From Streptantibioticus silvisoli (GTDB taxonomy: Bacteria; Actinomycetota; Actinomycetes; Streptomycetales; Streptomycetaceae), in NCBI RefSeq assembly GCF_027947535.2, contig NZ_JAAGKO020000042.1, positions 1 to 64,000 of the forward strand: DNA of 64,000 nt, in the 5' to 3' direction. Shown here one piece after another: positions 16,532-24,256 of this stretch. The notes beneath the pieces are model-generated. The model ran no database searches. It saw only the letters and a program-made list of their open reading frames with translations, and had not been told where the DNA came from. Every line of letters starts with the position of its first letter. The first letter of the stretch is position 1. The position numbers and the translations under genes are program-made.

Positions 16532-18172
16532 TCACATGGTCACGGTCGGCTTGACGACGGTGTCGACGAAGTCGCCGATCGCGCCCAGGGTCTTCCCCAG
16601 CTGCTCGATGTGCGGGAAGTGACCGGCGTCGGGGACCGGAACGAAGTGGCCGTTGGGGAACGAGGCGGCGTAGGCACGGCCGTACTCGACCGTGGCGATG
16701 CCGTCCTGCTCACCCCAGGCCACCAACACCGGCACGGCGACACGGTGCAGGTGGTGCCGCAGCTTCGGGTCGTGCGTGAACGCCTCGCCCCCGTAAGTCG
16801 CGAGCGCCTTCTGGTTGGCGCCCACCGCGGCCCGCTGCTCGTCGCTGAAGGAGGAGAAGTCGGGGCGGAAGGCCGGGTTGACGAAGGACAGCTCGCCGAT
16901 CTGCGCCGGGGGCACGGTGCGGGGGTCGGTGATCTGCTTCTCGTCGCCGGGCTCGACGCCGAGTGCGTTGAGCAGGGTGAACGCGCCGATGCGGCCGCGG
17001 GTGTCGCGCAGTGCCATCTCGGCCGCGACCCAGCCACCGAACGAGTTGCCGATCACCATGACCCCGCTCAGGTCCAAGGTATCGAGCAGATCCAGGTAAG
17101 CGGTCGCCAGATCCGCGGCCGAGTCACACCACTGCGGACGCTCCGTGCCGTCGAACCCCGGATGCATCGCCGCGATGACGTACACGTGCTCGGACAACGC
17201 CGTCGCGAGACCCGCCATCGAACGGGGTCCGGCGCCGCCGTGCAGCACCAGCACGGCGCTGCTCTCGGTGGTGTCGCCGTACTCGGCGATGGTGACGGTC
17301 AGGCCGTCGGCCAGGTCGACGGTCCGGGAGGTGCTGGTGACGGCGGGGGCGGTCACGGTCGGCTTGACGACGGTGTCGACGAAGTCGCCGATCGCGCCCA
17401 GGGTCCGTCCCAGCTGCTCGATGTGCGGGAAGTGACCGGCGTCGGGGACCGGAACGAAGTGGCCGTTGGGGAACGAGGCGGCGTAAGCACGGCCGTACTC
17501 GACCGTGGCGATGCCGTCCTGCTCACCCCAGGCCACCAGCACCGGCACGGCGACACGGTGCAGGTGGTGCCGCAGCTTCGGGTCGTGCGTGAACGCCTCG
17601 CCCCCGTAGATCACGGTGGTGCGCCCATTAGCGGCCATGGTGGCCCGCTGCCGGTCGTCGAGCGCGGCGGGGCTCAGGCGGGTGGCCGGGTCGTGGAAGG
17701 CCAGCCGGCCCAGTTCGGCCACGGGGAGTCCGCGGGTGTCGACGAGTTCGTCGCGGCGGTCGGCCTCGACGCCGAGTGCGTTGAGCAGGGTCAGCGCGCC
17801 GATGCGGCCGCGGGTGTCGCGCAGTGCCATCTCGGCCGCGACCCAGCCACCGAACGAGTTGCCGATCACCATGACCCCGCTCAGATCCAAGGCATCGAGC
17901 AGATCCAGGTAAGCGGTCGCCAGATCCGCGGCCGAGTCACACCACTGCGGACGCTCCGTGCCGTCGAACCCCGGATGCGTCGCCGCGATGACGTACACGT
18001 GCTCGGACAGCGCGGTCGCGAACGCGGTCATGGAGTGGGGTCCGGCGCCGCCGTGCAGCAGCAGGACCGCGGTGCCCTCGGAGGTGTCGCCGTACTCGTC
18101 AACGGTGATCGACAGGCCGTCGGTCAGGTCGACGGTGCGAGAGGTGCTGGTGGACATCGGGTCGTTCATCAT
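16532..18172 (-). CDS. Fused tandem alpha/beta hydrolase (two complete domains)
   Basis: One 546-residue frame encodes two complete alpha/beta hydrolases in series, offset by exactly 813 bp (271 residues). Each has the oxyanion region LLLHGGAGP/LVLHGGAGP, nucleophile elbow GNSFGGW (Ser106, Ser377), acid in WGEQDG (Asp219, Asp490) and histidine in DAGHFPH (His247, His518), so both sites look active. Cores are nearly identical even at silent sites, but a cap-region block (residues 136-187 versus 407-458) is only about one-third identical. The ATG at 18172 has AAGGA six bases upstream. It diverges from an LLM oxidoreductase across a palindrome-rich promoter. Substrate unknown; esterase, epoxide hydrolase or C-C hydrolase are all possible. 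Confidence 0.9.
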   Translation of the reverse strand: MMNDPMSTSTSRTVDLTDGLSITVDEYGDTSEGTAVLLLHGGAGPHSMTAFATALSEHVYVIAATHPGFDGTERPQWCDSAADLATAYLDLLDALDLSGVMVIGNSFGGWVAAEMALRDTRGRIGALTLLNALGVEADRRDELVDTRGLPVAELGRLAFHDPATRLSPAALDDRQRATMAANGRTTVIYGGEAFTHDPKLRHHLHRVAVPVLVAWGEQDGIATVEYGRAYAASFPNGHFVPVPDAGHFPHIEQLGRTLGAIGDFVDTVVKPTVTAPAVTSTSRTVDLADGLTVTIAEYGDTTESSAVLVLHGGAGPRSMAGLATALSEHVYVIAAMHPGFDGTERPQWCDSAADLATAYLDLLDTLDLSGVMVIGNSFGGWVAAEMALRDTRGRIGAFTLLNALGVEPGDEKQITDPRTVPPAQIGELSFVNPAFRPDFSSFSDEQRAAVGANQKALATYGGEAFTHDPKLRHHLHRVAVPVLVAWGEQDGIATVEYGRAYAASFPNGHFVPVPDAGHFPHIEQLGKTLGAIGDFVDTVVKPTVTM

Positions 18173-18184
18173 GCGGAATCCTTA

Positions 18185-18206
18185 TCCTGAGGGCTGGCTC
18201 TCAGGA
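18185..18206 (-). promoter_or_regulatory. Inverted repeat in leader of tandem hydrolase
   Basis: TCCTGAG (18185-18191) and CTCAGGA (18200-18206) form a 7-bp inverted repeat 13 bp upstream of the hydrolase start codon, partly overlapping a direct repeat GGCTCTC (18196-18202 and 18215-18221). It could be an operator or a leader hairpin near the ribosome-binding site. Confidence 0.45.
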
Positions 18207-18239
18207 ATATAGAAGGCTCTCGCCACTTCATGCAAGCCC

Positions 18240-18442
18240 ACTCTCACCACGAGAGTCGCCCCGCCACGAATGGGCGATGCGGCGGCGGCCGGCGGAAGGG
18301 GTGAGCGGGACGCAGTCGCTCCGCGAGCAATGCCACCAACCGACCGCCGCCACGCCAAGCAATGCAGACGGCACACCCTCACCACGAGAGGTAACTTGCA
18401 TCGCACGACGCGAGTCATCTACGTTAACGAGAGTACACTCTC
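18240..18442. promoter_or_regulatory. Palindromic operators in divergent promoter
   Basis: Three related sites lie between the divergent hydrolase and LLM genes: ACTCTCACCACGAGAGT (18240-18256, 6-bp arms), an imperfect CCTCACCACGAGAGG (about 18377-18391), and GAGAGTACACTCTC (18429-18442, 6-bp arms, 2-base spacer). The first two share the ACCAC core. The last site is 14 bp before the LLM start codon, so binding there would block initiation. No regulator gene is adjacent. Confidence 0.6.
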
Positions 18443-18456
18443 ACAAAGGGGCAGCG

Positions 18457-19323
18457 GTGGAGATCGGTCTGCACATCTCAGACTTCACGTATCCGAGCGG
18501 GCCGAGCGGGCTCGCCGACGACCTCACGCGGGTCGTGGTGGCCGCCGAGGAGGCCGGCTTCGCGCGGGTCAGCGTCATGGACCATCTCTGGCAGATCGGC
18601 GTGGCGGGCCCGCCGGAGCACGACATGCTGGAGGCGTACACCACGCTCGGCTACCTCGCGGCCCGCACCTCGCGCGTTCAGCTACTGGCCTGGGTGACGG
18701 CCGTCAGCTACCGGCAGCCGGGGATGCTCGCCAAGCTGGTGAGCACGCTCGACGTCCTGTCGAAGGGCCGCGCCTGGCTCGGCATCGGCGCGGCCTGGAA
18801 CAGTGCGGAGGCCGCCGGCCTGGGCCTGCCGTTCCCCGGCACCGCCGAGCGGTTCGAACGGCTGGAGGAGACGCTGCAGATCTGCCGGCAGATGTGGAGC
18901 GCGAACGAGGGCCCGTACGAGGGCCGGCACTACCGGCTCACGCGCACGCTGAACGTCCCGCAGCCGATCCGGTACCCGCCGATCCTGATCGGCGGCGGCG
19001 GGGAGAAGAAGACCCTGCGCCTGGTCGCGCGCTACGCGCAGGCCTGCAACCTGTTCGCCGGCCCGGACCTGGAGCGCAAGCTCGACGTCCTGCGCGAGCA
19101 CTGCCGGGCCGAGGGCCGCGACTACGACGACATCGAGAAGACCGTCATGCTCTCCCTCGACCCGGGCGACCGGGGCGAGAAGATCGACGGCCTGCTGGCG
19201 CAGTTGGAACGGCTCGCCGCGCTCGGCTTCGCCGAAGCGCACGGCCGGGTACCGCGGGTCTGGGAGACCGAGCGCCTCGCCCTGATCGGCAGGGAGATCG
19301 TGCCGGCGGTCTCCGGGCTCTGA
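18457..19323 (+). CDS. LLM-class F420-dependent oxidoreductase
   Basis: A 288-residue luciferase-like protein: EIGLHISDFTYPSGP at the N-terminus, SVMDHLWQIG, RAWLGIGAAWNSAEA around residue 105, and ILIGGGGEKKTLRLVARYA near 185, all typical of F420-dependent LLM enzymes. The GTG at 18457 is chosen because AAAGGGGC precedes it; an ATG 180 bp upstream would add a low-quality peptide spanning the operator sites. It diverges from the tandem hydrolase gene, suggesting joint control and perhaps one catabolic or detoxification route (inference). The substrate is unknown. Confidence 0.88.
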   Translation: MEIGLHISDFTYPSGPSGLADDLTRVVVAAEEAGFARVSVMDHLWQIGVAGPPEHDMLEAYTTLGYLAARTSRVQLLAWVTAVSYRQPGMLAKLVSTLDVLSKGRAWLGIGAAWNSAEAAGLGLPFPGTAERFERLEETLQICRQMWSANEGPYEGRHYRLTRTLNVPQPIRYPPILIGGGGEKKTLRLVARYAQACNLFAGPDLERKLDVLREHCRAEGRDYDDIEKTVMLSLDPGDRGEKIDGLLAQLERLAALGFAEAHGRVPRVWETERLALIGREIVPAVSGL

Positions 19324-19780
19324 GGGGACCGATTGCCGGCGGGGGTGGGACGGGCGTCGCGAGGCGGATGTCGAGGGCGAGGCCGAGGGCAAGGCGGATG
19401 TCGGAGGCGGGACGGATACCGCGAGGCCGATGTCGGAGGCAGAACCGGCGGCGGAGGCGGGACGAACGGCGGGAGGCGACCGACGCCGGAGGTGAGTCGA
19501 ACGTCGGAGGTGGCGGGTCGAACCTCCCGCCGGCCCCCTGCCTGGCCCCCACCACCGCAAGACCACCCCCGCCCCAGCAGAGCCAACCGCAGGACCACCA
19601 CCGCCGCGGGAAAACAGCCCCCTGTACAGGCCCCGCCCCCTGGTGGACCCTGGTGCCCGTGAACGACACGACGGGCGATCGGGCTCGGCCCGGCGCCATC
19701 AAGGACCCGGCCGGAGAACCCCGGAAACCGCGGACCGCCGCTTCCCACGGCCCCGCCGACCGCATTCAGGAGAACACACG
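19324..19780. other. Repetitive spacer
   Basis: No gene. The first half on the plus strand carries degenerate GGCGGATGTCGGAGGC/GGCGGGACG units (19333-19520), which then give way to C-rich sequence. The last 40 bp form the leader of the DinB gene. Confidence 0.5.
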
Positions 19781-20287
19781 GTGACCACCGCGCCGGACCC
19801 CGAAGTCCGAACGCTGCTGTCGTTCCTGGCCGGGCAGCGCCGCCATGTCCTCGGCGCACTCGACGGGCTCGACGCGGAGGCGTTGCGGCGGCCGGTGCTG
19901 CCGTCGGGGTGGAGCTGTCTGGGACTGGTCCAGCATCTCGCGCTGGACGTCGAGCGGTTCTGGTTCCGCGCGGTCCTCACCGGTGACAAGGACGTCATCG
20001 CGGCGCTGGACGACGCCGACGACGCCTGGCAGGTGGGGCCCGACGTGCCGGTCGCGGACGTTCTGGGCCGTTACCGCACGGAGGTGGACCTCGCGGACGC
20101 CGTCGTCACCGCGGCGGCCGCGGACACCCCCTTGGCCTGGTGGCCCCGTCACCTCTTCGGCGAACCGCACCTGCACACTCTGCGGGACATCCTGCTGCAC
20201 GTCATCACCGAGACCGCCTGCCACGCGGGCCACCTCGACGCGGCACGGGAGCTCATCGACGGGCGGCAGTGGATGGTCCTGCCCTAG
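19781..20287 (+). CDS. DinB/DUF664-family protein
   Basis: A 168-residue four-helix-bundle protein of the DinB superfamily, the group that includes mycothiol-dependent and other thiol S-transferases. The metal-binding histidines appear in CLGLVQHLALDVERFW and in ETACHAGHLDAARELIDG near the C-terminus. LTGDKDV and WWPRHLFGEPHLHTLRDILLHVITE match the actinobacterial DUF664 group. The GTG at 19781 has CAGGAG 8 bases upstream. It stands alone; the substrate cannot be told. Confidence 0.85.
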   Translation: MTTAPDPEVRTLLSFLAGQRRHVLGALDGLDAEALRRPVLPSGWSCLGLVQHLALDVERFWFRAVLTGDKDVIAALDDADDAWQVGPDVPVADVLGRYRTEVDLADAVVTAAAADTPLAWWPRHLFGEPHLHTLRDILLHVITETACHAGHLDAARELIDGRQWMVLP

Positions 20288-20653
20288 GGGCACGGCCGGC
20301 GTCCGCCGTTCCCCGTCACGGGGGCCGGAGGAGGCCCGGGGTCCGCGCCGACCCCCTGCGCTGCGCGCCACGAAGCGAGGCGGGCCGCGGAAGGGCGGGG
20401 CAGCGCTGGCCAGTGAATATCTTCATACCGGCTGCCGTCCACCGCCCGGTTCCCGATAACGGGCCCCGTTCACGATTCCCGTTCGGCGGTCCCCGTGCGG
20501 CGATTCCCGGTCACGTTCCCGTGCGGCGGCCCCCGTGGGCCTCCGTGCGACATTCGTCGCATTGTGACGCGGGGACTTCTGCGGTCGGCGGCCCTTTGTT
20601 AGACAGGAAGGAGGGGGCAGGCAGACGCGACAGGCGAGACCCGGGAACGCACC
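20288..20653. other. Intergenic leader of small-protein pair
   Basis: No gene supported. Contains a short direct repeat CGTTCCCGTGCGGCG (20470-20530) and, close to the next gene, GACAGGAAGGAGGGGGC, a Shine-Dalgarno-like sequence that lies too far (about 45 bp) from the GTG at 20654 to serve it directly. Confidence 0.4.
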
Positions 20654-20920
20654 GTGACAGATGACGGCTCCAGCGAGCACATATCCGCATTCGACATCGA
20701 CCTGACCCGTGAAGAGGCCCGGCGGCAGACCGAGGTGATCGCGGCGCTCGGCCCGGACTGGGATCCGGTCGCCGTCCTGGAGGGCGAGCGGGAGGCGTAC
20801 CGCCTGCTCTACTCCGGACTGGACGCCGGGCAGCTGGCGACGTACCGGCGCCTGGAGGCGGCCGGCGTGCTGCCCCCGCTGCCGCCGCCGGCCGAGGGGG
20901 ACGGCCATGCTGCCCATTGA
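20654..20920 (+). CDS. Small acidic protein (DUF6400-like)
   Basis: An 88-residue acidic protein: ISAFDIDLTREEARRQ, ALGPDWDPVAVLEGEREAYRLLYSGLDAGQLATYRRLEAAGVLP, then a Pro/Gly/His tail. The pattern resembles short streptomycete proteins I recall as DUF6400, but that name is from memory and not certain. No membrane segment or metal motif. The last 14 bp overlap the next gene, a strong sign that the two are translated together. The GTG start has only a weak ribosome-binding site. Function unknown. Confidence 0.72.
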   Translation: MTDDGSSEHISAFDIDLTREEARRQTEVIAALGPDWDPVAVLEGEREAYRLLYSGLDAGQLATYRRLEAAGVLPPLPPPAEGDGHAAH

Positions 20921-21131
20921 CCCGACCGCCGACATCGGACGGCGGGCCTGGGTGCCCTGCCCCGGCTGCGAGAACCACCGCGGCTGCGCGACCTGCGAGG
21001 CCGGCCGCAACTGCCCGGACCACTGGCGCTACCTGCTGTCCAACACCGGCCGCCTGCTGCACCTCCAGTGCCCGGCCTGCGCCCACCTGTGGTCCTGGGA
21101 CTCCGGCTTCGGCAGCCGCCCGACCGGCTGA
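20907..21131 (+). CDS. Small zinc-ribbon protein
   Basis: A 74-residue cysteine-rich protein with CPGC at residues 18-21, further cysteines in CATCEAGRNC (27-36), and CPAC at 55-58, followed by HLWSWDSGF. The two CxxC knuckles suggest a zinc ribbon, and extra Cys/His could bind a second ion. It begins inside the end of the upstream acidic-protein gene (14-bp overlap), so the two products are probably made together and may act as a pair. No recognised name. Nucleic-acid or protein binding would be typical of such folds. Confidence 0.72.
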   Translation: MLPIDPTADIGRRAWVPCPGCENHRGCATCEAGRNCPDHWRYLLSNTGRLLHLQCPACAHLWSWDSGFGSRPTG

Positions 21132-21165
21132 CGCCACGACTCCGGCGCGCCCGCCACACCACCGG

Positions 21166-21305
21166 CTTCCGCGACCCCGCCGCCGTCCACCGGCGTCCGC
21201 CACCCCACCGGCGTCCGCCATCCAACCGCCTACGCCACCCCACCGGCGTCCGCCATCCAACCGCCTACGCCACCCCACCGGCGTCCGCCACCCAGCCCTC
21301 CTACA
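21166..21305. repeat. 35-bp tandem repeat
   Basis: Copies beginning CACCCCACCGGCGTCCGCCA start at 21201, 21236 and 21271 (period 35), with degenerate flanking copies. The array reaches the 3' end of the TetR gene, whose last codons are read from degenerate repeat sequence. Confidence 0.8.
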
Positions 21306-22020
21306 GCGACCCACCGCTGTCCGCCACCCCACCGCCATCCATCACCCCGCCGTCGTACGGCAACCCCGTGCGGGTCGCCAGGCCGGCGATCAGCGTTTCG
21401 AGACCGTAGCGGAACTCCGCGTCGTGATCGCTGACGGCCAGGTGCGGCGCGACGGCGGCCAGGAGGGGGTCGCCGGTGGCCGTGATCTCCTCGACCCGGT
21501 GCCGTACCTGGTCCGGGTCCATCACGCCGACGGTGATGGCCGAGCCCAGTTCCCGCATGATCGTGCCGATGACGAAGGCGACGTAGGTGCGCAGCGCGTG
21601 GACGAGTTCCGACGGCGGGAGGGGGACGCCGGACAGGCCGGACAGTGCGCAGCGGATGGTCTCCAGGGCGGACGCGGCGTGCGGGGGCCGGGTGAGGACC
21701 AGCTGGAACGCCCTGGGGTGCCGCTTCGCCGCGGCCCGGAAGGCGTTGGCGTTGGCGCGGACGCGGTCCTGCCAGGAGCCGGTGCCGCCGGCGGACAGGT
21801 CGATGCCGGCGAGCAGCAGTTCGGCGACACCGTCGAGGAGCGCCTCCTTGTTCGGCACGTGGTTGTAGAGCGACATCGTCTCGACGTCGAGTTCGTCGGC
21901 CAGCCGCCGCAGGGAGAAGGCGTCGAGGCCGTCGCGTTCGATCACGGTGACCGCCGCGGCGATCACCTTCTGCCGTGTCAGTCCCAGCCGCCTGCCGCGG
22001 CCGGTGCCCCGAGTGCCCAT
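21301..22020 (-). CDS. TetR/AcrR-family transcriptional regulator
   Basis: A 239-residue TetR-type repressor. The HTH is in residues about 12-58 (LTRQKVIAAAVTVIERDGLDAFSLRRLADELDVETMSLYNHVPNKEALL, read in pieces), and the C-terminal part (VHALRTYVAFVIGTIMRELG) matches the TetR_C-type ligand domain. The ATG at 22020 has AGGAGG six bases upstream; an ATG 60 bp earlier is less likely because it lies next to the operator. It diverges from the MBL-hydrolase/SnoaL pair, and a perfect ACTTAC-N3-GTAAGT palindrome lies in that promoter, so it very probably represses them and itself. The Gly/Asp-rich C-terminal tail comes from the adjoining repeats. Confidence 0.92.
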   Translation of the reverse strand: MGTRGTGRGRRLGLTRQKVIAAAVTVIERDGLDAFSLRRLADELDVETMSLYNHVPNKEALLDGVAELLLAGIDLSAGGTGSWQDRVRANANAFRAAAKRHPRAFQLVLTRPPHAASALETIRCALSGLSGVPLPPSELVHALRTYVAFVIGTIMRELGSAITVGVMDPDQVRHRVEEITATGDPLLAAVAPHLAVSDHDAEFRYGLETLIAGLATRTGLPYDGGVMDGGGVADSGGSL

Positions 22021-22070
22021 CCGCCGCCTCCTGCGCGGGTCGGCGGTAAGGACCGCCGCCAGCAAGGTCG

Positions 22071-22100
22071 TTGACATCACTTACGGCGTAAGTCTAGCGT
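22071..22100 (+). promoter_or_regulatory. Promoter with embedded TetR-type operator
   Basis: TTGACA (22071-22076) and TAGCGT (22095-22100) form a -35/-10 pair with an 18-bp spacer reading toward the MBL hydrolase. The perfect inverted repeat ACTTACGGCGTAAGT (22079-22093) fills that spacer. This is the standard geometry for repression by steric occlusion and fits the adjacent divergent TetR gene. Confidence 0.65.
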
Positions 22101-22230
22101 CCGGAGCGAAGACCGGCATGGCAGGTCTTCTGCTCCCGAGGACGCGGCCCGGCCGAGGGAGGACCGACTCGGACCGGCAGCGCCCGACCGCACACCGGGG
22201 CGGACGGCCGCCGGACATCCTGGGGGAACC

Positions 22231-23337
22231 GTGCAACTCGCCTGGCGGGACGCCGACGTCGCCGACATGCCGACGATCGGCACGCGGATCACCACGTTCG
22301 ACGGCCTGCGGCAGGTGCCCGGCGGCCACGGTGCCCGGCTGGAGTGGGTCCGCGCCCGGGCGAAGGCGTTCCGTGCCGAGTTCACCTCCACCGGAACGCC
22401 CGCGAGCGTGACCACCTGCGACCTGGTGACCCTGCCGTATCCCACGCGGTTCGGGCTCTTCCGGGCCAGCCGTGCGGTGGCGCCGTTCCTGGCCATCACC
22501 AACCGCATGCTGGTCATCCGCTGGCAGGACGGCGACGGGCGCCGGCGCGTTCTGCTGTTCGAGCCGAGCGACGTCGAACTGGGCCGCAGCACGCCCTACT
22601 TCGCCGCGCTGGCCCGGCGCACCCCGGCCGCGCTCAGCTCCCTGCTGGTCACCGAGCACGGCACGGTCCTCGGTCACCTGGCCCGGCTGGGCATCGCGCC
22701 CGAAGAGGTCGACTATCTGATGTTCGACCACCTGCACACCCAGGATCTGCGCCGCTGGGTCGGCACCACCACCCCGCAGCCCGACCTCGGCGGCGCCGTG
22801 GTGGAACCGCTGCTGCCGAACGCCAAGGTCGTCGTGCAGCGCGACGAACTGCTCGCCATGACGTGCCTGCACCCGATCCAGCGCCCCTGGTACCAGCCGG
22901 AGGCGTTCCGTGCCGTGCGCACCGGCGCGTTCCTCGCGGTCGACGGCGCACTGCTCCTCGGGCCGGGCGTCGCCGTGCTCGCCACCCCCGGCCACGTCCA
23001 CGGCAACCAGACGCTCGCGCTGAACACCTCCACCGGAGTGTGGGCGAGCAGCGAGAACGCCATCGCCGCCGAGTGCCTGACCCCCGAGCACTCCCGCATG
23101 CCGGGCATCGCGCGGTGGACCCGGACCTGGCAGCAGGAGGTCGTCCTGAACGCCAACACCATCGAGACCACCGCGGAGCAGTACAACTCGCTGGTGCTGG
23201 AGAAGACCCTGGTGGACCGCTCCCAGGCCGACCCGCGGTTCCTCCAGTTCTTCCCGTCCAGCGAGCTGACCGCCGCGTGGACCAACCCCGGCACGAAGCC
23301 CACCTTCTCCCACCACGCCATCCACCACGCCGCGTGA
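22231..23337 (+). CDS. MBL-fold metallo-hydrolase
   Basis: A 368-residue metallo-beta-lactamase-fold hydrolase. The first metal motif reads FDHLHTQD (His167, His169, Asp172), which departs from the canonical HxHxDH, and GHVHGNQ later supplies another histidine. ATPGH and an N-terminal DGLRQVPGG are also visible. Lactonase, esterase or other hydrolysis is possible; the altered motif makes single-metal or changed chemistry plausible. The GTG at 22231 has GGGGGA upstream. It is followed 19 bp later by the SnoaL-like gene and shares the TetR-controlled promoter. Confidence 0.8.
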   Translation: MQLAWRDADVADMPTIGTRITTFDGLRQVPGGHGARLEWVRARAKAFRAEFTSTGTPASVTTCDLVTLPYPTRFGLFRASRAVAPFLAITNRMLVIRWQDGDGRRRVLLFEPSDVELGRSTPYFAALARRTPAALSSLLVTEHGTVLGHLARLGIAPEEVDYLMFDHLHTQDLRRWVGTTTPQPDLGGAVVEPLLPNAKVVVQRDELLAMTCLHPIQRPWYQPEAFRAVRTGAFLAVDGALLLGPGVAVLATPGHVHGNQTLALNTSTGVWASSENAIAAECLTPEHSRMPGIARWTRTWQQEVVLNANTIETTAEQYNSLVLEKTLVDRSQADPRFLQFFPSSELTAAWTNPGTKPTFSHHAIHHAA

Positions 23338-23356
23338 CCAGCCCCCCGGAGCACCC

Positions 23357-23902
23357 GTGATCACCGAAGACGTCCGCAAGGCACGCCAGAAGCTGGTCCT
23401 CGACCACTTCCACGACGAGGTCCGCCAGGACTGGGACGACGTCCTCGCGACCTTCCCGCATCCGCACTACGAACTGATCCCGACCATGACCGTCCACGAC
23501 GGCGATGCGACGGTCCGGGGTTATTACCATTCCACGCGGCTCGCGTTCCCCGACCAGGACCACGAGATCATCGCGTTCCGGCACAGCGACGACGCCGTCA
23601 TCGTCGAGTTCTGGCTGCTGGGCACCCACCTCGGCCCGCTCGGCGGCATCCCGCCGACCGGCAGCCGCTTCCGGGTGCGCATGACCGCCTACTTCATCTT
23701 CGACGAGCACGAGAACCTCGTCTGCGAGCGCGTCTACTTCGACAGCCTCAGCATGCTCAAGCAACTCCTCGGCGGGATCAACCTGAAGAACCCCAGGAAC
23801 TGGCTCCTGGTCGCCCGCTGCCTCAAGGGCGCCCTCGGCGCCAGCGGCGGCACCCCCGACCCGTCCCTCGTACACACCACACCGCCGGTCCTTGCGGACT
23901 GA
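23357..23902 (+). CDS. SnoaL-like (NTF2-fold) protein
   Basis: A 181-residue NTF2-fold protein of the SnoaL-like polyketide cyclase/ester cyclase group: VLDHFHDEVRQDWDDVLATFPHPHYELIP, the HDGDATVRGYYHSTRLAFPD segment and FRVRMTAYFIFDEHENLV. Members act as cyclases, isomerases or hydrolases on small hydrophobic compounds. It lies 19 bp after the MBL hydrolase and begins with GTG. The pair under TetR control suggests inducible conversion of a lactone- or polyketide-like compound, an inference from context. Confidence 0.8.
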   Translation: MITEDVRKARQKLVLDHFHDEVRQDWDDVLATFPHPHYELIPTMTVHDGDATVRGYYHSTRLAFPDQDHEIIAFRHSDDAVIVEFWLLGTHLGPLGGIPPTGSRFRVRMTAYFIFDEHENLVCERVYFDSLSMLKQLLGGINLKNPRNWLLVARCLKGALGASGGTPDPSLVHTTPPVLAD

Positions 23903-24256
23903 GCGGACGGTACGGGCAGGCGGGCGTACGTGCGTATGCCGAGGTGCCGGTGAGGTCGGTGGCGTCGTCGGCGTCGGCGTCGGTGCCGACGAGGCGTCGT
24001 CGGCGGCATCGGTGACGTCAGGACGCCGGCCGGCATCGCCGGCGTAGGAGCGCCGCCTGCGACGGTGACGTCAAGGCACCGCCGACATCGGTGACGTCAA
24101 CGCGCCGCCTGCATCGGTGACGACGAAGCGCCGCTCGGCAACGGTGACGTCCGGCCCGGTCCGCCGAGAAGCCGAGAACATGTGCGCGCAGGTCTTGCGG
24201 GCGATGCGTGGTGCGGATAGAAACCCCGATAACGTTGTCATACGAGAGGTCGCGGG
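23903..24256. repeat. Spacer with repeated GGTGACGTC units
   Basis: No gene. CGGTGACG occurs five times between about 24010 and 24150, three of them extended to GGTGACGTCA, which contains the 8-bp palindrome TGACGTCA, with partly conserved ACGCGCCGCCTGC between copies. The right end is the leader of the GH92 gene. The sites could be operators or simply another spacer repeat. Confidence 0.55.
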
